Of a DNA stretch of 64,000 nucleotides, positions 52,924-63,223 are shown in pieces. The DNA lies in NCBI GenBank assembly GCA_963799245.1, contig CAWCWN010000003.1:1798001-1862000 (forward strand). The letters are read 5' to 3'. Numbering within the stretch: the stretch's first letter is position 1; every line of letters starts with the position of its first letter. The DNA is from CAWCWN01 sp963799245. GTDB lineage: Bacteria > Chloroflexota > Ktedonobacteria > Ktedonobacterales > Ktedonobacteraceae. A model generated the notes under the pieces. That model saw only the letters and a program-made list of their open reading frames with translations. It was not told the origin of the DNA and did not search any database. Made by a program: the position numbers and the translations under genes.

Positions 52924-55365
52924 TCATTGCTTCTCCAGCTTGGCGAAATCCATGCTCAAGCGCTTCTTACCGATTTTGCCCTCAAATTGCACCTCGACAA
53001 ACTCGGTATCTTGCTCCATTTCGCTTTTCAGGACGATGCCCCCGCCAAAGATGTTGTGCCGCACTTTGTCACCAGGCTGATATTGCTGCCCCTTGGGCCT
53101 GGGGGGCGCCGGTGGTTCTGCCTTCTGGCGGGCTGCGGGCACCTCGGGGGGCACCGTTGACGAAGAAAACGAGCCAGGGCGGCGTGCAGGCGTAGTATTA
53201 TTACTGCTCGACCTGCCTCGTGTGGCCGACCGACCGGCGCCGAAGGTGCGCCCACTCTCGTAGGAGGCTGCATGATCCTGGTTGTAGTCGTCCTCGTCCC
53301 AGGCACTGCGCCGGTTATTGCGGGCGCCCATCTGGGAGCGAATGCCGCCTGGTTCACGCGCATTGACCCCTGGTGCTGAGACCAGCTCTACAGGAATATC
53401 CTCGAGGAAACGCGACGGCTCGGTGGTGTGGCTCTCGCCAAAGAATGAACGGCGATAGGCCCGTACGAGATAGAGACGCTGCATGGCGCGTGTAAAGCCC
53501 ACATATGCCAGGCGGCGCTCCTCTTCAAGCTGTTCCGGCTTATCTACTGAACGCGAATGGGGCAGCGAGCCCTCATCCATACCGACGATGAAGACGACCG
53601 GGTACTCCAGCCCTTTGGCCGCGTGCAGCGTAATCAACGTCACGGCATCGCTCTGCTCTTCCTGGACCAGCGTCCCATTCTCACCCGTCTGGGTGGTGTC
53701 AGCGCCACCCACGAGCGCCACGTTTTCCAAAAACAATTCAAGGGCGGTATGCGTCTCGATTTCCGAGTAATCTTCAGCGACCCTGCGCAGTTCCAGCACA
53801 TTGGCCCAGCGATCTAACTCGCCTTCCGGGCTTGCGCGCAGTTCGGGTCCATAGCCGCTGCGTTCCGCGCTTCTATCCAGCAGTTCGGGCAGTTGCAGCT
53901 CGTCGATCGCATAGGTGAGATCGGCTATGAGCAGAGCGAACTGCATGAGAGCGGTCTTGGCCGCCTTACCCAGGGTAGGATGCCTGTCGACCTGCTGGAT
54001 CGCGCTAAAAAGCGAGATTTTGTTGGCATTGGCCCAGGCTTGCAGCTCACCCACGGTTTTAGGCCCGATTTTGCGATTCGGGACGTTGATGATGCGCTTG
54101 AGGCTCAGTTCATCGTTTGGGTTGAGCAGCAAACGCAGGTAGGCCAGCATATCCTTAACCTCTTTGCGCTCGTAGAACTTGCGGCTGCCGATGACTTTAT
54201 AGGGAATGTTAGCGCGCAGAAATTGTTCTTCCAGGGCGCGTGACTGGGCGTTGGTACGATACATAACGGCCACATCGCCGCGCTTATCGATCTCGCCCCG
54301 TGCCAGCAAGCGGCTGATCTCACGTGCGGTGTAGAGCCCTTCCTCTTCTTCGTTGTAGGCCTCATGTACGATGATTTTCTCACCCTCGCCCAGGGCGGTC
54401 CATAGCTTCTTATCTTTGCGCGCGCGATTGCGTCGTACCACCATTTGCGCCGCGTCAAGGATGGTCTGAGTTGAGCGGTAGTTCTGTTCCAGCATGATTA
54501 TACGTGTGTGCGGGAAATCGCGCTCGAAGCGCAGCACGTTCTCCGAACTCGCGCCGCGCCAGGTATAGATCATCTGATCATCGTCACCCACCACGCACAC
54601 GTTGCCCTGGCCCTCGTGCCTTTCGTCCGTACCGTAGCCCAGCAGCCGTATCAGCTTGTACTGGGGGAGATTGCAGTCCTGGAACTCGTCAACGGAGATG
54701 TAGCTCCAGCGCGCCTGGTAACGTCGCAGGACCTCCGGCTCACGCCGCCACAGCTGCTCGGTCAACAGGAGCAGGTCATCGAAATCAACACTATTGTTGG
54801 CGTGCAGCAGCTTCTGATAGGTCTTGTAGACGCGAGCCGCCACCTCCTCAATATATTTCGTCGCCTGCTCAGCCATCTGCTCTGGTATCAACAGGTCGTT
54901 CTTGGCACGCGAGATCAGGCCCTGGATCGTCACGGGCCTGTACTGTTTCTCATCCAGGTTCAGCTCCCTTATAGCCTGCTTGATGAGTACGACCTGGTCA
55001 TCCGTATCCAGGATGACAAAGGACCTGTTCAGTCCGAGCGAGGCCAGGTAATCTGCTTCGATGCGCAGGACGCGCGCGCAGATGGCATGAAAGGTGCCGA
55101 TGGTCATCTCTTTTGACTCGTTGATGCCGACCAGCTTCTCCAGGCGTTCGCGCATCTCCCTGGCGGCCTTGTTCGTGAAGGTGACGGCCAGGATGTGCCA
55201 GGGGGAGATATGTTCATGTTTTACAAGATAGGCGACACGATGGGTGATGACGCGAGTCTTGCCGCTTCCGGGCCCCGCCAGTATCAGCACAGGCCCCCCG
55301 GTCGTCGTCACAGCCCTCTTCTGTGGTTCGTTGAGTCCAAGCAGTAGATCATGTTGTTCCAGCAT
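52924..55365 (-). CDS. pcrA: PcrA/UvrD-type DNA helicase
   Basis: A superfamily 1 3'-5' helicase, 813 residues from the ATG at 55365, which lies nine bases behind GGAGG; two nearby upstream ATGs are alternatives. Motifs: Walker A LAGPGSGKTRVITHR, DEFQDCNLPQ (II), GDDDQMIYTWRGA (III), LEQNYRST (IV), VTLITLHAAKGLEYPVVFIVG (V) and VGFTRAMQRLYL (VI). A C-terminal region of about 50 residues (GDKVRHNIFGGGIVL...MDFAKLEK) matches the Tudor-like domain of PcrA. It unwinds DNA in repair and removes proteins from replication forks. Confidence 0.95.
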   Translation of the reverse strand: MLEQHDLLLGLNEPQKRAVTTTGGPVLILAGPGSGKTRVITHRVAYLVKHEHISPWHILAVTFTNKAAREMRERLEKLVGINESKEMTIGTFHAICARVLRIEADYLASLGLNRSFVILDTDDQVVLIKQAIRELNLDEKQYRPVTIQGLISRAKNDLLIPEQMAEQATKYIEEVAARVYKTYQKLLHANNSVDFDDLLLLTEQLWRREPEVLRRYQARWSYISVDEFQDCNLPQYKLIRLLGYGTDERHEGQGNVCVVGDDDQMIYTWRGASSENVLRFERDFPHTRIIMLEQNYRSTQTILDAAQMVVRRNRARKDKKLWTALGEGEKIIVHEAYNEEEEGLYTAREISRLLARGEIDKRGDVAVMYRTNAQSRALEEQFLRANIPYKVIGSRKFYERKEVKDMLAYLRLLLNPNDELSLKRIINVPNRKIGPKTVGELQAWANANKISLFSAIQQVDRHPTLGKAAKTALMQFALLIADLTYAIDELQLPELLDRSAERSGYGPELRASPEGELDRWANVLELRRVAEDYSEIETHTALELFLENVALVGGADTTQTGENGTLVQEEQSDAVTLITLHAAKGLEYPVVFIVGMDEGSLPHSRSVDKPEQLEEERRLAYVGFTRAMQRLYLVRAYRRSFFGESHTTEPSRFLEDIPVELVSAPGVNAREPGGIRSQMGARNNRRSAWDEDDYNQDHAASYESGRTFGAGRSATRGRSSSNNTTPARRPGSFSSSTVPPEVPAARQKAEPPAPPRPKGQQYQPGDKVRHNIFGGGIVLKSEMEQDTEFVEVQFEGKIGKKRLSMDFAKLEKQ

Positions 55366-55583
55366 CGTCATCATCCTCCGGCGAAATATTTGAGCAGCTT
55401 GCGGCCGCAAGCAGATATAGTTGTAAGCATCTCTGTTATTGTACCATAGTTCCGCTGCCTGGCGACCGCCTGGCGGGCCTCTTCAGTTCAGCCAGGAAAA
55501 CTGCGCTGAAACCACCACACCCCTGTAACAGGCGGTAATTGCGCGACAATTTCTCAGGCTGTGAAACTTTTGCCCAGAACCCC

Positions 55584-55612
55584 TTGCGGTTCCTTTGCCG
55601 ATGATGTATTAT
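55584..55612 (+). promoter_or_regulatory. groES-groEL promoter
   Basis: TTGCGG (55584-55589), a 17-base spacer, TATTAT (55607-55612). Transcription would begin at about 55619, just before the CIRCE element, the classic arrangement for HrcA repression. Confidence 0.85.
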
Positions 55613-55620
55613 ATGGGTGG

Positions 55621-55647
55621 TTCGCACTCTTACAACGAGAGTGCTAA
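55621..55647 (+). promoter_or_regulatory. CIRCE operator (HrcA-binding site)
   Basis: TTCGCACTC, a nine-base spacer, GAGTGCTAA: the consensus TTAGCACTC-N9-GAGTGCTAA with one mismatch in the left arm. It is the operator of HrcA, the repressor of groE and dnaK genes, which is released when GroEL is busy with unfolded protein. hrcA itself is not in the window. Confidence 0.96.
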
Positions 55648-55665
55648 TGACGGTGAGCTTCCCTG

Positions 55666-55736
55666 CAGCCAGTCACCTCTGGGGGCATACCCGGAGAGGG
55701 TACCCTCACCCTGCCCGCCGGGCAGGTAACTGGCTG
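55666..55736 (+). promoter_or_regulatory. Structured groES leader
   Basis: In the 5' untranslated region, CAGCCAGT and ACCT (55666-55678) pair with AGGT and ACTGGCTG (55724-55736), enclosing a hairpin CCTGCCC/GGGCAGG (55710-55726) and the palindrome GAGGGTACCCTC (55696-55707). The outer and inner stems compete for AGGT. Its function is not known. Confidence 0.45.
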
Positions 55737-55793
55737 GAAAAGAGGAGGGAATATTTCTCACCAAGCATATTGAGAAAAATAGGGAGAATCGGT

Positions 55794-56096
55794 ATGTCAA
55801 CAGTGAGCCTTAAAATTCAGCCGCTGGGTGACCGTGTAGTAGTCAAAGCATCGACCCGTGAAAGCGTCACCAGGAGTGGCATTGTGCTACCGGATACGGC
55901 GAAAGAGAAGCCCCAGGAGGGTGAAATTCTGGCGGTTGGCCCTGGTAAGGTTCTGGACAATGGTAAACGCATTACTCTGGAAGTGCAGGTCGGCCAGAGG
56001 GTGCTCTTCGCGAAATACGCGGGCACCGAAGTCAAAATGGACGGTGAAGAGTATTTGATCCTGCGCGAAAGCGATATTATGGGTATTCTGGAATAA
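55794..56096 (+). CDS. groES: Co-chaperonin GroES
   Basis: GroES, the heptameric lid of the GroEL cage, 100 residues from the ATG at 55794. An upstream open frame exists but lies in the leader. KIQPLGDRVVVKASTRE is the N-terminal core, the mobile loop TRSGIVLPDTAKEKPQ is present, and GKRITLEVQVGQRVLFAKYAGTEVKMDGEEYLILRESDIMGIL ends the fold. Controlled by HrcA through the CIRCE element. groEL follows 92 bases later. Confidence 0.98.
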   Translation: MSTVSLKIQPLGDRVVVKASTRESVTRSGIVLPDTAKEKPQEGEILAVGPGKVLDNGKRITLEVQVGQRVLFAKYAGTEVKMDGEEYLILRESDIMGILE

Positions 56097-56188
56097 CTTG
56101 CGCTTATTCCAGTTGTTCATGCAGACCGATAGTGTTGCGAGCCTGGACTAACTCGGGACTCGCGCTATGTTTTTTAGGAGTTTGTTTT

Positions 56189-57838
56189 GTGGCTAAGAGA
56201 CTAGAATTCGATGAACAAGCGCGTCACTCACTTAAAAAGGGTATTGACGCGCTGGCGGAGGCTGTCAAAGTGACACTTGGGCCCAAGGGCCGCAACGTGG
56301 TACTGGACAAGAAGTTCGGCGCGCCAACCATCACGAACGATGGTGTGACGATTGCCCGCGAGATGGAGCTGCCAGAGCCATTTGAGAATATGGGCGCGCA
56401 GCTTCTCAAAGAGGTGGCGACCAAGACGAATGACGTCGCCGGTGATGGTACCACTACGGCTACTGTGCTGGCGCAGGCCATCGTGACCGAGGGCCTCAGA
56501 AACCTGGCGGCTGGCGCTAACCCCATGATCCTGCGCCATGGCCTGGAGAAGGGCGTCGAGGCGGTCATCGCCGAAATTAAGTCGATGGCCAAGCCCGTTG
56601 AGACGCGCGAAGAGATCGCCCAGGTCGCCTCGATCTCCGCGGCCGACAGCGAAATTGGCGAGCTTATCGCGGATGTGATGGATAAAGTCGGTAAGGACGG
56701 CGTCATCACAGTTGAAGAGGGCCGCGGCCTGGCAATGGAAAAAGAGTATACCGAGGGTATGCAGTTCGATCGCGGCTACATCTCCGCTTACATGACGACG
56801 AACAATGAGCATACTGTCGCTGAGCTGGCAAATCCTTACATTCTCATCACCGATAAGAAGATCAGCGCCATCGCTGATATCCTGCCCATCCTCGAGCGTG
56901 TCCTGCAATCCGGTACCAAGGACATGCTCATCACCGCCGAGGACCTGGATGGCGAGGCACTGGCAACCCTGGTTGTCAACAAGATGCGCGGAGCCTTCAA
57001 CGTTGTGGCCGTCAAAGCTCCTGGCTTTGGCGATCGCCGCGAGGCCATGCTGGAGGATATCGCCGTTCTCACCGGTGGGAAAGTGATCACCGAGAAGACC
57101 GGCCTCAAGCTTGAGAATACCACCCTGCAGGACCTCGGCCGCGCTCGCACGGTGATCGCTAATAAAGACAATACGACCATCGTCGAGGGCGCCGGCAGTG
57201 AGAAGGACATCCAGGCGCGTGTGCGCCAGATCCGCGCCCTCATCGAAGAGACGACCAGTGACTACGATCGTGAGAAGCTGCAGGAACGCCTGGCGAAGCT
57301 TGCCGGCGGTGTAGCCGTGATCAAGGTTGGCGCTGCCACCGAGGTTGAGCTAAAAGAGAAGAAGCACCGCGTTGAGGATGCCCTCTCCGCGACCCGCGCC
57401 GCCATTGAAGAGGGTATCGTTCCTGGTGGTGGTTCGGTGCTTGTCGCGGCCATTCCCGCCCTGGATAAGGTGCAGGTTGCCCCTGGTGACGAAACCACCG
57501 GCGTCAACATCCTGCGCCGTGCCCTTGAGGAGCCACTACGCCAGATCGCGCTCAATGCCGGTCGCGATGGCGCTGTTACCGTCGCGGCAGTGCGCGCGGC
57601 TACTCGTGGTTTTGGTTTTGACGCCTTGAGCGGCGAGTACGTGGACATGCTCAAAGCGGGTATCGTTGACCCCGTAAAGGTGACGCGTTCGGCCCTGCAG
57701 AATGCTGCCAGTATCGCGGGCATGGTTCTCTCGACTGACACGCTTATCACCGACGCGCCTGAGGAGCAGTCCGCTGCCGCTGGCGGCGGCATGCCTGCTG
57801 GTATGGGCGGCATGGGCGGCATGGGCGGCATGATGTAG
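56189..57838 (+). CDS. groEL: Chaperonin GroEL
   Basis: GroEL, the ATP-driven folding chamber, 549 residues from a GTG at 56189 behind AGGAG; an earlier start is not supported. ATP-binding motif TLGPKGRNVVLD and GDGTTTATVLAQ are present, as are the EEGIVPGGGSVL stretch and the C-terminal GGM-rich tail (GMGGMGGMGGMM). Co-transcribed with groES from the CIRCE-controlled promoter. It reads without interruption. Confidence 0.98.
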   Translation: MAKRLEFDEQARHSLKKGIDALAEAVKVTLGPKGRNVVLDKKFGAPTITNDGVTIAREMELPEPFENMGAQLLKEVATKTNDVAGDGTTTATVLAQAIVTEGLRNLAAGANPMILRHGLEKGVEAVIAEIKSMAKPVETREEIAQVASISAADSEIGELIADVMDKVGKDGVITVEEGRGLAMEKEYTEGMQFDRGYISAYMTTNNEHTVAELANPYILITDKKISAIADILPILERVLQSGTKDMLITAEDLDGEALATLVVNKMRGAFNVVAVKAPGFGDRREAMLEDIAVLTGGKVITEKTGLKLENTTLQDLGRARTVIANKDNTTIVEGAGSEKDIQARVRQIRALIEETTSDYDREKLQERLAKLAGGVAVIKVGAATEVELKEKKHRVEDALSATRAAIEEGIVPGGGSVLVAAIPALDKVQVAPGDETTGVNILRRALEEPLRQIALNAGRDGAVTVAAVRAATRGFGFDALSGEYVDMLKAGIVDPVKVTRSALQNAASIAGMVLSTDTLITDAPEEQSAAAGGGMPAGMGGMGGMGGMM

Positions 57839-57865
57839 CCCTACATGCTGGCTGGCGAAGTAAGA

Positions 57866-57918
57866 TATGCGCTGAGGCCATGCGGAGCTCTGCGAGCTCC
57901 GCATGGCCTCAGCGCATA
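57866..57918. terminator. 25-bp perfect inverted repeat between groEL and nuoN
   Basis: The stem starting TATGCGCTGAGGCC (57866-57890) pairs without mismatch with the arm ending GGCCTCAGCGCATA (57894-57918), around a three-base loop. It lies between the convergent groEL and nuoN stops. No T-run follows, so it may be a bidirectional terminator or mRNA-protecting hairpin. Confidence 0.7.
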
Positions 57919-57939
57919 CGAGTTTCAGGGCTATGGGTA

Positions 57940-59652
57940 TTACCTCAAGATCAACATCATTTGTGCCGCCTGCTGTGCCAGGTTGACCAGCCAGTACGGT
58001 AGTATCGTTCCCATAGCGAAGGTTCCCAGCAGAGCGATGCCCAGCGCCAGCCATGACATCATCCCCACGCTGCTGGCCGGCGTTTTTTCAGCGCTCACAG
58101 GCGCAGGCGTAGAGGTTGGCGCCTGGCGCAAAGCGGTAGATGGCTGTGGTTTCACCGCCACCGCGGCCGCCCGCCTGCTGCTCCCTTCCAGGGGGGTGGT
58201 TGCCTGCGCATTGGTCAACTTTGTGGCAAGGCGTTTAGGGGCGGGCGCGACCACGTGCGCGGGTCCCTCCACGGCAGCCTCTCTTTCCATAAACATGGTT
58301 GCTATCACACGCAGGTAGTAATACATGCCCAGCACGCTTGCCAGCACGCCGATGATGAGCAGCTCCGGGTAGCCCCCTTGCAGAGCTGCATAGAAGAGAT
58401 AATACTTGGCCGCGAAACCCGCCATCGGCGGGAAACCTGCCAGGGCCAGCATAAATAGGGCCAGCAGGCCCGCGATCGCGGGCCGGCGATACCACAGCCC
58501 GCGTATATCTTTGTAGCTGCTGCCACTGTTATCCTTCTGCTCCAGAAGCGAGACCACACCGAAGGCCCCCAGGTTCAGAAAGGTGTAGCAGAGCAGGTAG
58601 AAGAGAAGAGCCGAGAGTCCGACTATGCCCCCGACAAGCACCCCGATCAGCAGGTAGCCCGCGTGGGCGATGCTGGAATAGGCCAGCATGCGCTTGACGT
58701 TCGTTTGCACCAGGGCGAGGATATTGCCGCCCACAATGGTCAGGACGGTGATGGTCCAGACAACTGGTATCCATTCGGCGCTGGTGGCATGAAAGACAAC
58801 CGCAAAGACGCGCGCAAAAGCGATCATGGCCGCGGCTTTGGTGCCTACGGACATGAAGGCGGTCACCGGGGCAGGCGCGCCATCGTAAACGTCCGGCGTC
58901 CAGGCCTGGAAGGGGATGGCCGACACTTTAAAAGCAAAGCCTACGATCAGCAGGCCCATGGCCGCCAGCAACAGGGCCGGGCTATGCACGCCAGGCTGTG
59001 ACAGGGCCCTGTGCAGCAAAAAACTGCGAATGCCAGCAAAAGATGTGCTGCCCGTGGACCCGTAGGTCAGGGCGATGCCATACAGTAAAAAAGCCGAGGC
59101 AAAAGAGCTGAGCAGGAAATACTTCATGCCAGATTCCTGCGAACTCTTGCGCGCTAAAATGAAACTACAGAGGATATACAGGGCCAGCGAGAGCATTTCC
59201 AGGCCCAGAAACACCGTCAAGAAGCTCGTTGCCGCAGCCAGCAGCATCATGCCGATGGTGGCCAGCAGGAATAAGGCATAGTATTCGCCCTGGTGTTCAA
59301 GGTTCAGGCGTTTGAGATAGGCGGGAGAGAGCATAACTCCCAGGATGCTGGCGCTCAGAATGATGAGATAGGCATAGAGTGAGCCAGTATCGGAGCTGAT
59401 CACTGCATTGAAGGCCGCCAGGTGATCACCGGATATGAAGAGGACGATGGTCGCGGCCAGCGCGCCCACCGACCCGAGCAAGCTCAGAGCGGGCAGTATG
59501 CTGAAATTTGTGGGTCCGCTATCTCTGGTGCTGTGGGGTGGACGCGGCAACACGAGGTCCACCAGCATGACGACCAGCGCCATGAACGCGAGGACCAGCT
59601 CTGGTGCGATACGCCCCCAATCGGCTGCAGAGACTGAATACGTAAAAGTCAT
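57940..59652 (-). CDS. nuoN: NADH-quinone oxidoreductase subunit N
   Basis: NuoN, a proton-pumping antiporter-like membrane subunit of complex I, 570 residues. About 14 membrane helices. The conserved lysine/proline stretch KVSAIPFQAWTPDVYDGAPAPVTAFMSVGTKAAAMIAFAR and VQTNVKRMLAYSSIAHAGYLLIGVL identify it. A polar insert of about 75 residues (after YLRVIATMFMEREAAVEG) sits before the last helix, unusual for the family. This is the last gene of the leftward nuo run and the only long one here that reads without a break. Confidence 0.95.
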   Translation of the reverse strand: MTFTYSVSAADWGRIAPELVLAFMALVVMLVDLVLPRPPHSTRDSGPTNFSILPALSLLGSVGALAATIVLFISGDHLAAFNAVISSDTGSLYAYLIILSASILGVMLSPAYLKRLNLEHQGEYYALFLLATIGMMLLAAATSFLTVFLGLEMLSLALYILCSFILARKSSQESGMKYFLLSSFASAFLLYGIALTYGSTGSTSFAGIRSFLLHRALSQPGVHSPALLLAAMGLLIVGFAFKVSAIPFQAWTPDVYDGAPAPVTAFMSVGTKAAAMIAFARVFAVVFHATSAEWIPVVWTITVLTIVGGNILALVQTNVKRMLAYSSIAHAGYLLIGVLVGGIVGLSALLFYLLCYTFLNLGAFGVVSLLEQKDNSGSSYKDIRGLWYRRPAIAGLLALFMLALAGFPPMAGFAAKYYLFYAALQGGYPELLIIGVLASVLGMYYYLRVIATMFMEREAAVEGPAHVVAPAPKRLATKLTNAQATTPLEGSSRRAAAVAVKPQPSTALRQAPTSTPAPVSAEKTPASSVGMMSWLALGIALLGTFAMGTILPYWLVNLAQQAAQMMLILR

Positions 59653-59719
59653 AGAAACATACCCTACCTTACAAACGCACTGCCAATATTTTGCAGAGTG
59701 TTGACTACTGCTGGCTCCA

Positions 59720-61221
59720 TTAAGAGGTCAGCGGCGCAGGTTGAATACCAATGTAAAAGATCAGAGCAGCAGTGGTGCAAGCGTCAGGAACTCGCCGAGG
59801 TGTAAGTCGAGAGTTTGCCTTTGCGCACCAGCGAGCCAACGGCGCCGTCCATTTGCAGCGGACCCATCCATGACTGTCAAGGAAGAAGCGCATGAGGTAC
59901 CAGGCTGCCGGTACAACGACCGCGGTACCCAGTACACCAAAGATTACATTACTGCGGAAGGCCCCGAGCAAGGCCAGAAACTCGCCGGCGAAATTGTTCA
60001 GCCCGGGTAGTCCAAGCGATGAAAGCGCCGCGATGAGCATCACCGTCGCCAGAATACGGGTATGCGCCTGGCCAAACCGCCAAAGTCCCGCAGGTCGCGC
60101 GTACCTGTGCGCACCTCGATAAAGCCAACGATCAGGAAGAGCGCCGCAGTCGTGATACCATGGTTGACCATCTGCAGCACGGCACCTTCAATGCCCTGAG
60201 TATTGAAGGCGAACATACCCAGCATAATCACGCCCAGGTGGCTGATACTGGAGTACCCCAGCAGGCGCTTGAGGTCAGTCTGCGACCAGCGCCAGTAGCG
60301 CGCAATACAGAATGCCAACCACCGCCAGCGTGTTGAAGAGCGGCGCCAGTGTATGGATTGCCACAGGGAAGAGCGGTAGGCAGATGCGCAGAAAGCCGTA
60401 GGCGCCCGTCTTGGACATAGCGCCGGCAAGCATCGCGCTGACCGGCGCGGGCGCTTCACTGTAGGCGTCTGGCAGCCAGCTATGAAATGGGACAAGTGGC
60501 ACTTTGACGGCAAAGGCGGCGGCAAAGGCCAGCAAGAGCCAGGTCTGTATGCCGCTGTCCAGTTGGCTATTCAAGAGCGCCGCCAGGTCAAGCGTATAGC
60601 TGCCCCCGCATGGCGCGCTGGTGATAGTAGCCTAGGGCGATGATGCCGGCCAGCATCAACAGGCTGCCCACCGAGGTATACAGAACAAATTTGATGGCCG
60701 CATAAATCCGTCGCTCGCCGCCCCAGCTGCCGACCAGGAAATAGGCCGGTATCAGCATCACCTCCCAGAAAATATAGAAGAGGAAGAGGTTGGTTGACAG
60801 GAAGACACCGAGAATGCCACACTCCAGCAGCAGCATGAAGGCCATGTAGTTCTTGACCTTCTGCTCGATGCGAAACGATGCCCCAATGCAGACGAGGGTC
60901 AGGAGTGTGGTCAGCGCGACCAGCAGCAGGCTGATGCCGTCGACGCCCAGGCTATAGTTAATGCCCAGCCGCCGCTATCCACGTAAACTGTTCGTTAAAC
61001 AGGAAGGTCCCGTTGGGGGCCGAGCCGATGATTGCTGAAGTCGGCGATACATTTGCTGGAGTAGGCCAGCACCACCACCAGGGCCAGCAGTAGATCCATC
61101 CATGCTACGCTCAGGGCGGTCCAGCGGATGGCGCTGACCTTTGTCTTGGGGATACACAGGATGGCAATTCCTCCCAGCAGCGGAAGAAAAATGATAATTG
61201 ATAAGATTGGAAAGCAAACAT
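59720..61221 (-). pseudogene. nuoM: NADH-quinone oxidoreductase subunit M, broken frames
   Basis: NuoM, full-length by content but split over at least six frame changes. Parts in order: FPILSIIIFLPLLGGIAIL at the N-terminus, YSLGVDGISLLLVALTTLLTLV, FLFYIFWEVMLIPAYFLVGSWGG, KVPLVPFHSWLPDAYSEAPAPVSAMLAG with the conserved Lys, LKRLLGYSSISHLGVIMLG, VNHGITTAALFLIVG and ALSSLGLPGLNNFAGEFLALLGAFRSN. Breaks fall near 61215, 61000, 60600, 60300, 60045 and 59860. The one near 61215 looks like a missing T in a T-run. No substitution stop was noticed. Overlapping proton-channel role with NuoN and NuoL. Confidence 0.85.
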
Positions 61222-61225
61222 GCCG

Positions 61226-63219
61226 CTACCCCCTCACTGCATAGTACACAATTATCAGCACCGCGCCAATCAAAATTGCCAGGGCGTAGTTACGCACATA
61301 GCCAGTTTGCAGGCGGCGCAGCCCTGCGCTCGCGCCACGCAGCACACCCGGCGATAGCCCGGCTTCCGCCATCGAGCAGGTCGCCTTCCAGCAGGCGCGT
61401 CGCGCGCGCGCCCAGGCCGAGGATGGGCTGAACGATCAACGGCCCAAGTATTTCGTCAACGTAGTACTTATGGAGTACCAGCTGGTAGAGCGGTATTCTG
61501 TTCTCTTTGTAGTGGAAGCCGCGCCCGTATAGGCGCCAGGCAGCCAGGATGCCAAGCCAAGGCCAGAACCAAGCTCAAGCCACTGGAGACCAGCTCCACG
61601 CTGGTTGAAGCCGGGTGCAGCGTCGCCAGGGTATGCACATCGCTAAAGACCGGCGCGAGCAAATTGCCAGAGCCGGCCAGAAAGGAGTATTGACGAAGCC
61701 TCCCAGCCGCCGACGAGGAGAGGCCAAAATAATCAGCGGCACAGTCATGACAGGTGGAGCTTCATGAATGGTGAAGCGTTCGCCCGCGTGCTGCCGCCCG
61801 CGTTCTTCTTCCTCATCGTCACCTGCCGGGCGGGCACGACCTGTGCCGCGATAACCTCCCATGAAAATGCCGAAGAAGAGACGGAATATATAGAAGGCGG
61901 TCAGGCCGGCGGTAATAATACCGACAGCCCAGAACACGTAGTAGATACGGCCACGCCGGCCGCGGCCTGGGCCAGCAATGAACTGAGAATATCATCCTTA
62001 CTCCAGAAGCCGGATAGCGGAGGTATGCCGCTGATCGCCAGAGCAGCTACCAGAAACGTCCAGAAGGTAATCGGCAGCCGCTTTCTCAATCCGCCCATCT
62101 GGCGCATATCTTGTTCTCCGTCCAGGGCGTGGATGACTGCGCCCGCTCCCAGGAAGAGCAGCGCTTTGAAGTAGGCATGCGTGGTGAGGTGGAAGATACC
62201 AGCAGTATAGTTATGCACACCTTCGCCCATAAACATATAGCCCAGCTGGCTGATGGTCGAGTAAGCCAGCACGCGCTTGATATCCAGCTGGAAGAGCGCG
62301 ATGATGCCGCGAAGATCGCGGTCGCGCCGCCGATAAGCGCTAACGATGAGTCAACGCCCTGGGGGCAGTTCAAACGATATGATGGGCGCGCGCAACCAGG
62401 TAGACGCCGGCCGTCACCATGGTCGCCGCGTGGATCAGAGCGCTGACAGGCGTGGGGCCCTCCATGGCATCTGGCAGCCACATATAGAGTGGCAACTGTG
62501 CCGATTTCGCCGCACAGGCGATAAAGAGGCAGAGGGCGATCGCCGTTGCGACCGCATCTCCCATTTGTCACGGGATCAATTGAGCTAAAGACACCGACGA
62601 CGCCATTATTGCTAATGTAATTGAGTACGCCGTACTGCCTGAAGATAAGGAAGATAGCCGATCATGAGGCCAAAGTCACCGATGACATTGATGACAAAGG
62701 CTTTCTGGGCTGCGGCGACCGCTGTGGGCCGCTCGATACCAGAAACCGATCAGCAGGAACGAGGCCAGGCCAACCAGGCCCCAACCAACCAGCAGGAAGA
62801 GGAAGTTATCCGCCCCTACCAGCAGAACCATGGCAAAAATAAAGAAGTTCAGGTAGGCGAAGAAGCGCCAGAAACCGGGATCGTCTTCCATATAACCCGC
62901 CGAAAGACATGGATCAGGAAGCCCACGCCGGTGACGATCAGGAGCATGACGGCCGACAGGGGATCGAGAAGCAGGCCGAAGCTCACTTGAAAATCTCCCG
63001 AGGTGATCCAGGTGTAGAATACCTGGTCGCTTGAGCGCCGCATTGACCGGCGTGCCCAGCAGCGAGAAGAAGCTGAAGGCGGCAAAAATAAAAGCCAGGC
63101 CACAGCAGTCCCAGGCCACGGTGATCACGGCCCGACGTGGGAGAGCCCTTCCAGCTACAGCCCAGGATGATGAACCCCAGCAGGGGCATGAGCAGCACCC
63201 AGACAGTTAGATTTATCAT
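61226..63219 (-). pseudogene. nuoL: NADH-quinone oxidoreductase subunit L, broken frames
   Basis: NuoL, the largest antiporter-like subunit, about 660 residues if repaired. Readable parts: MINLTVWVLLMPLLGFIILG at the start, VSFGLLLDPLSAVMLLIVTGVGFLIHVF, FAYLNFFIFAMVLLVGADNFLFLLVGWGLVGLASFLLIGFWY, AAKSAQLPLYMWLPDAMEGPTPVSALIHAATMVTAG, MLAYSTISQLGYMFMGEGVHNYTAGIFHLTTHAYFKALLFLGAG and a C-terminal end YALAILIGAVLIIVYYAVRG. Breaks are frequent, roughly every 100-300 bases (near 63150, 63010, 62905, 62735, 62560, 62380, 62310, 61935, 61690 and others). Confidence 0.85.
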
Positions 63220-63223
63220 ATCT

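Noticed and set aside
52610..52927. A 105-codon frame overlapping the helicase stop codon
   Set aside because: No similarity to a known protein, no ribosome-binding site and a low-complexity hydrophobic end.
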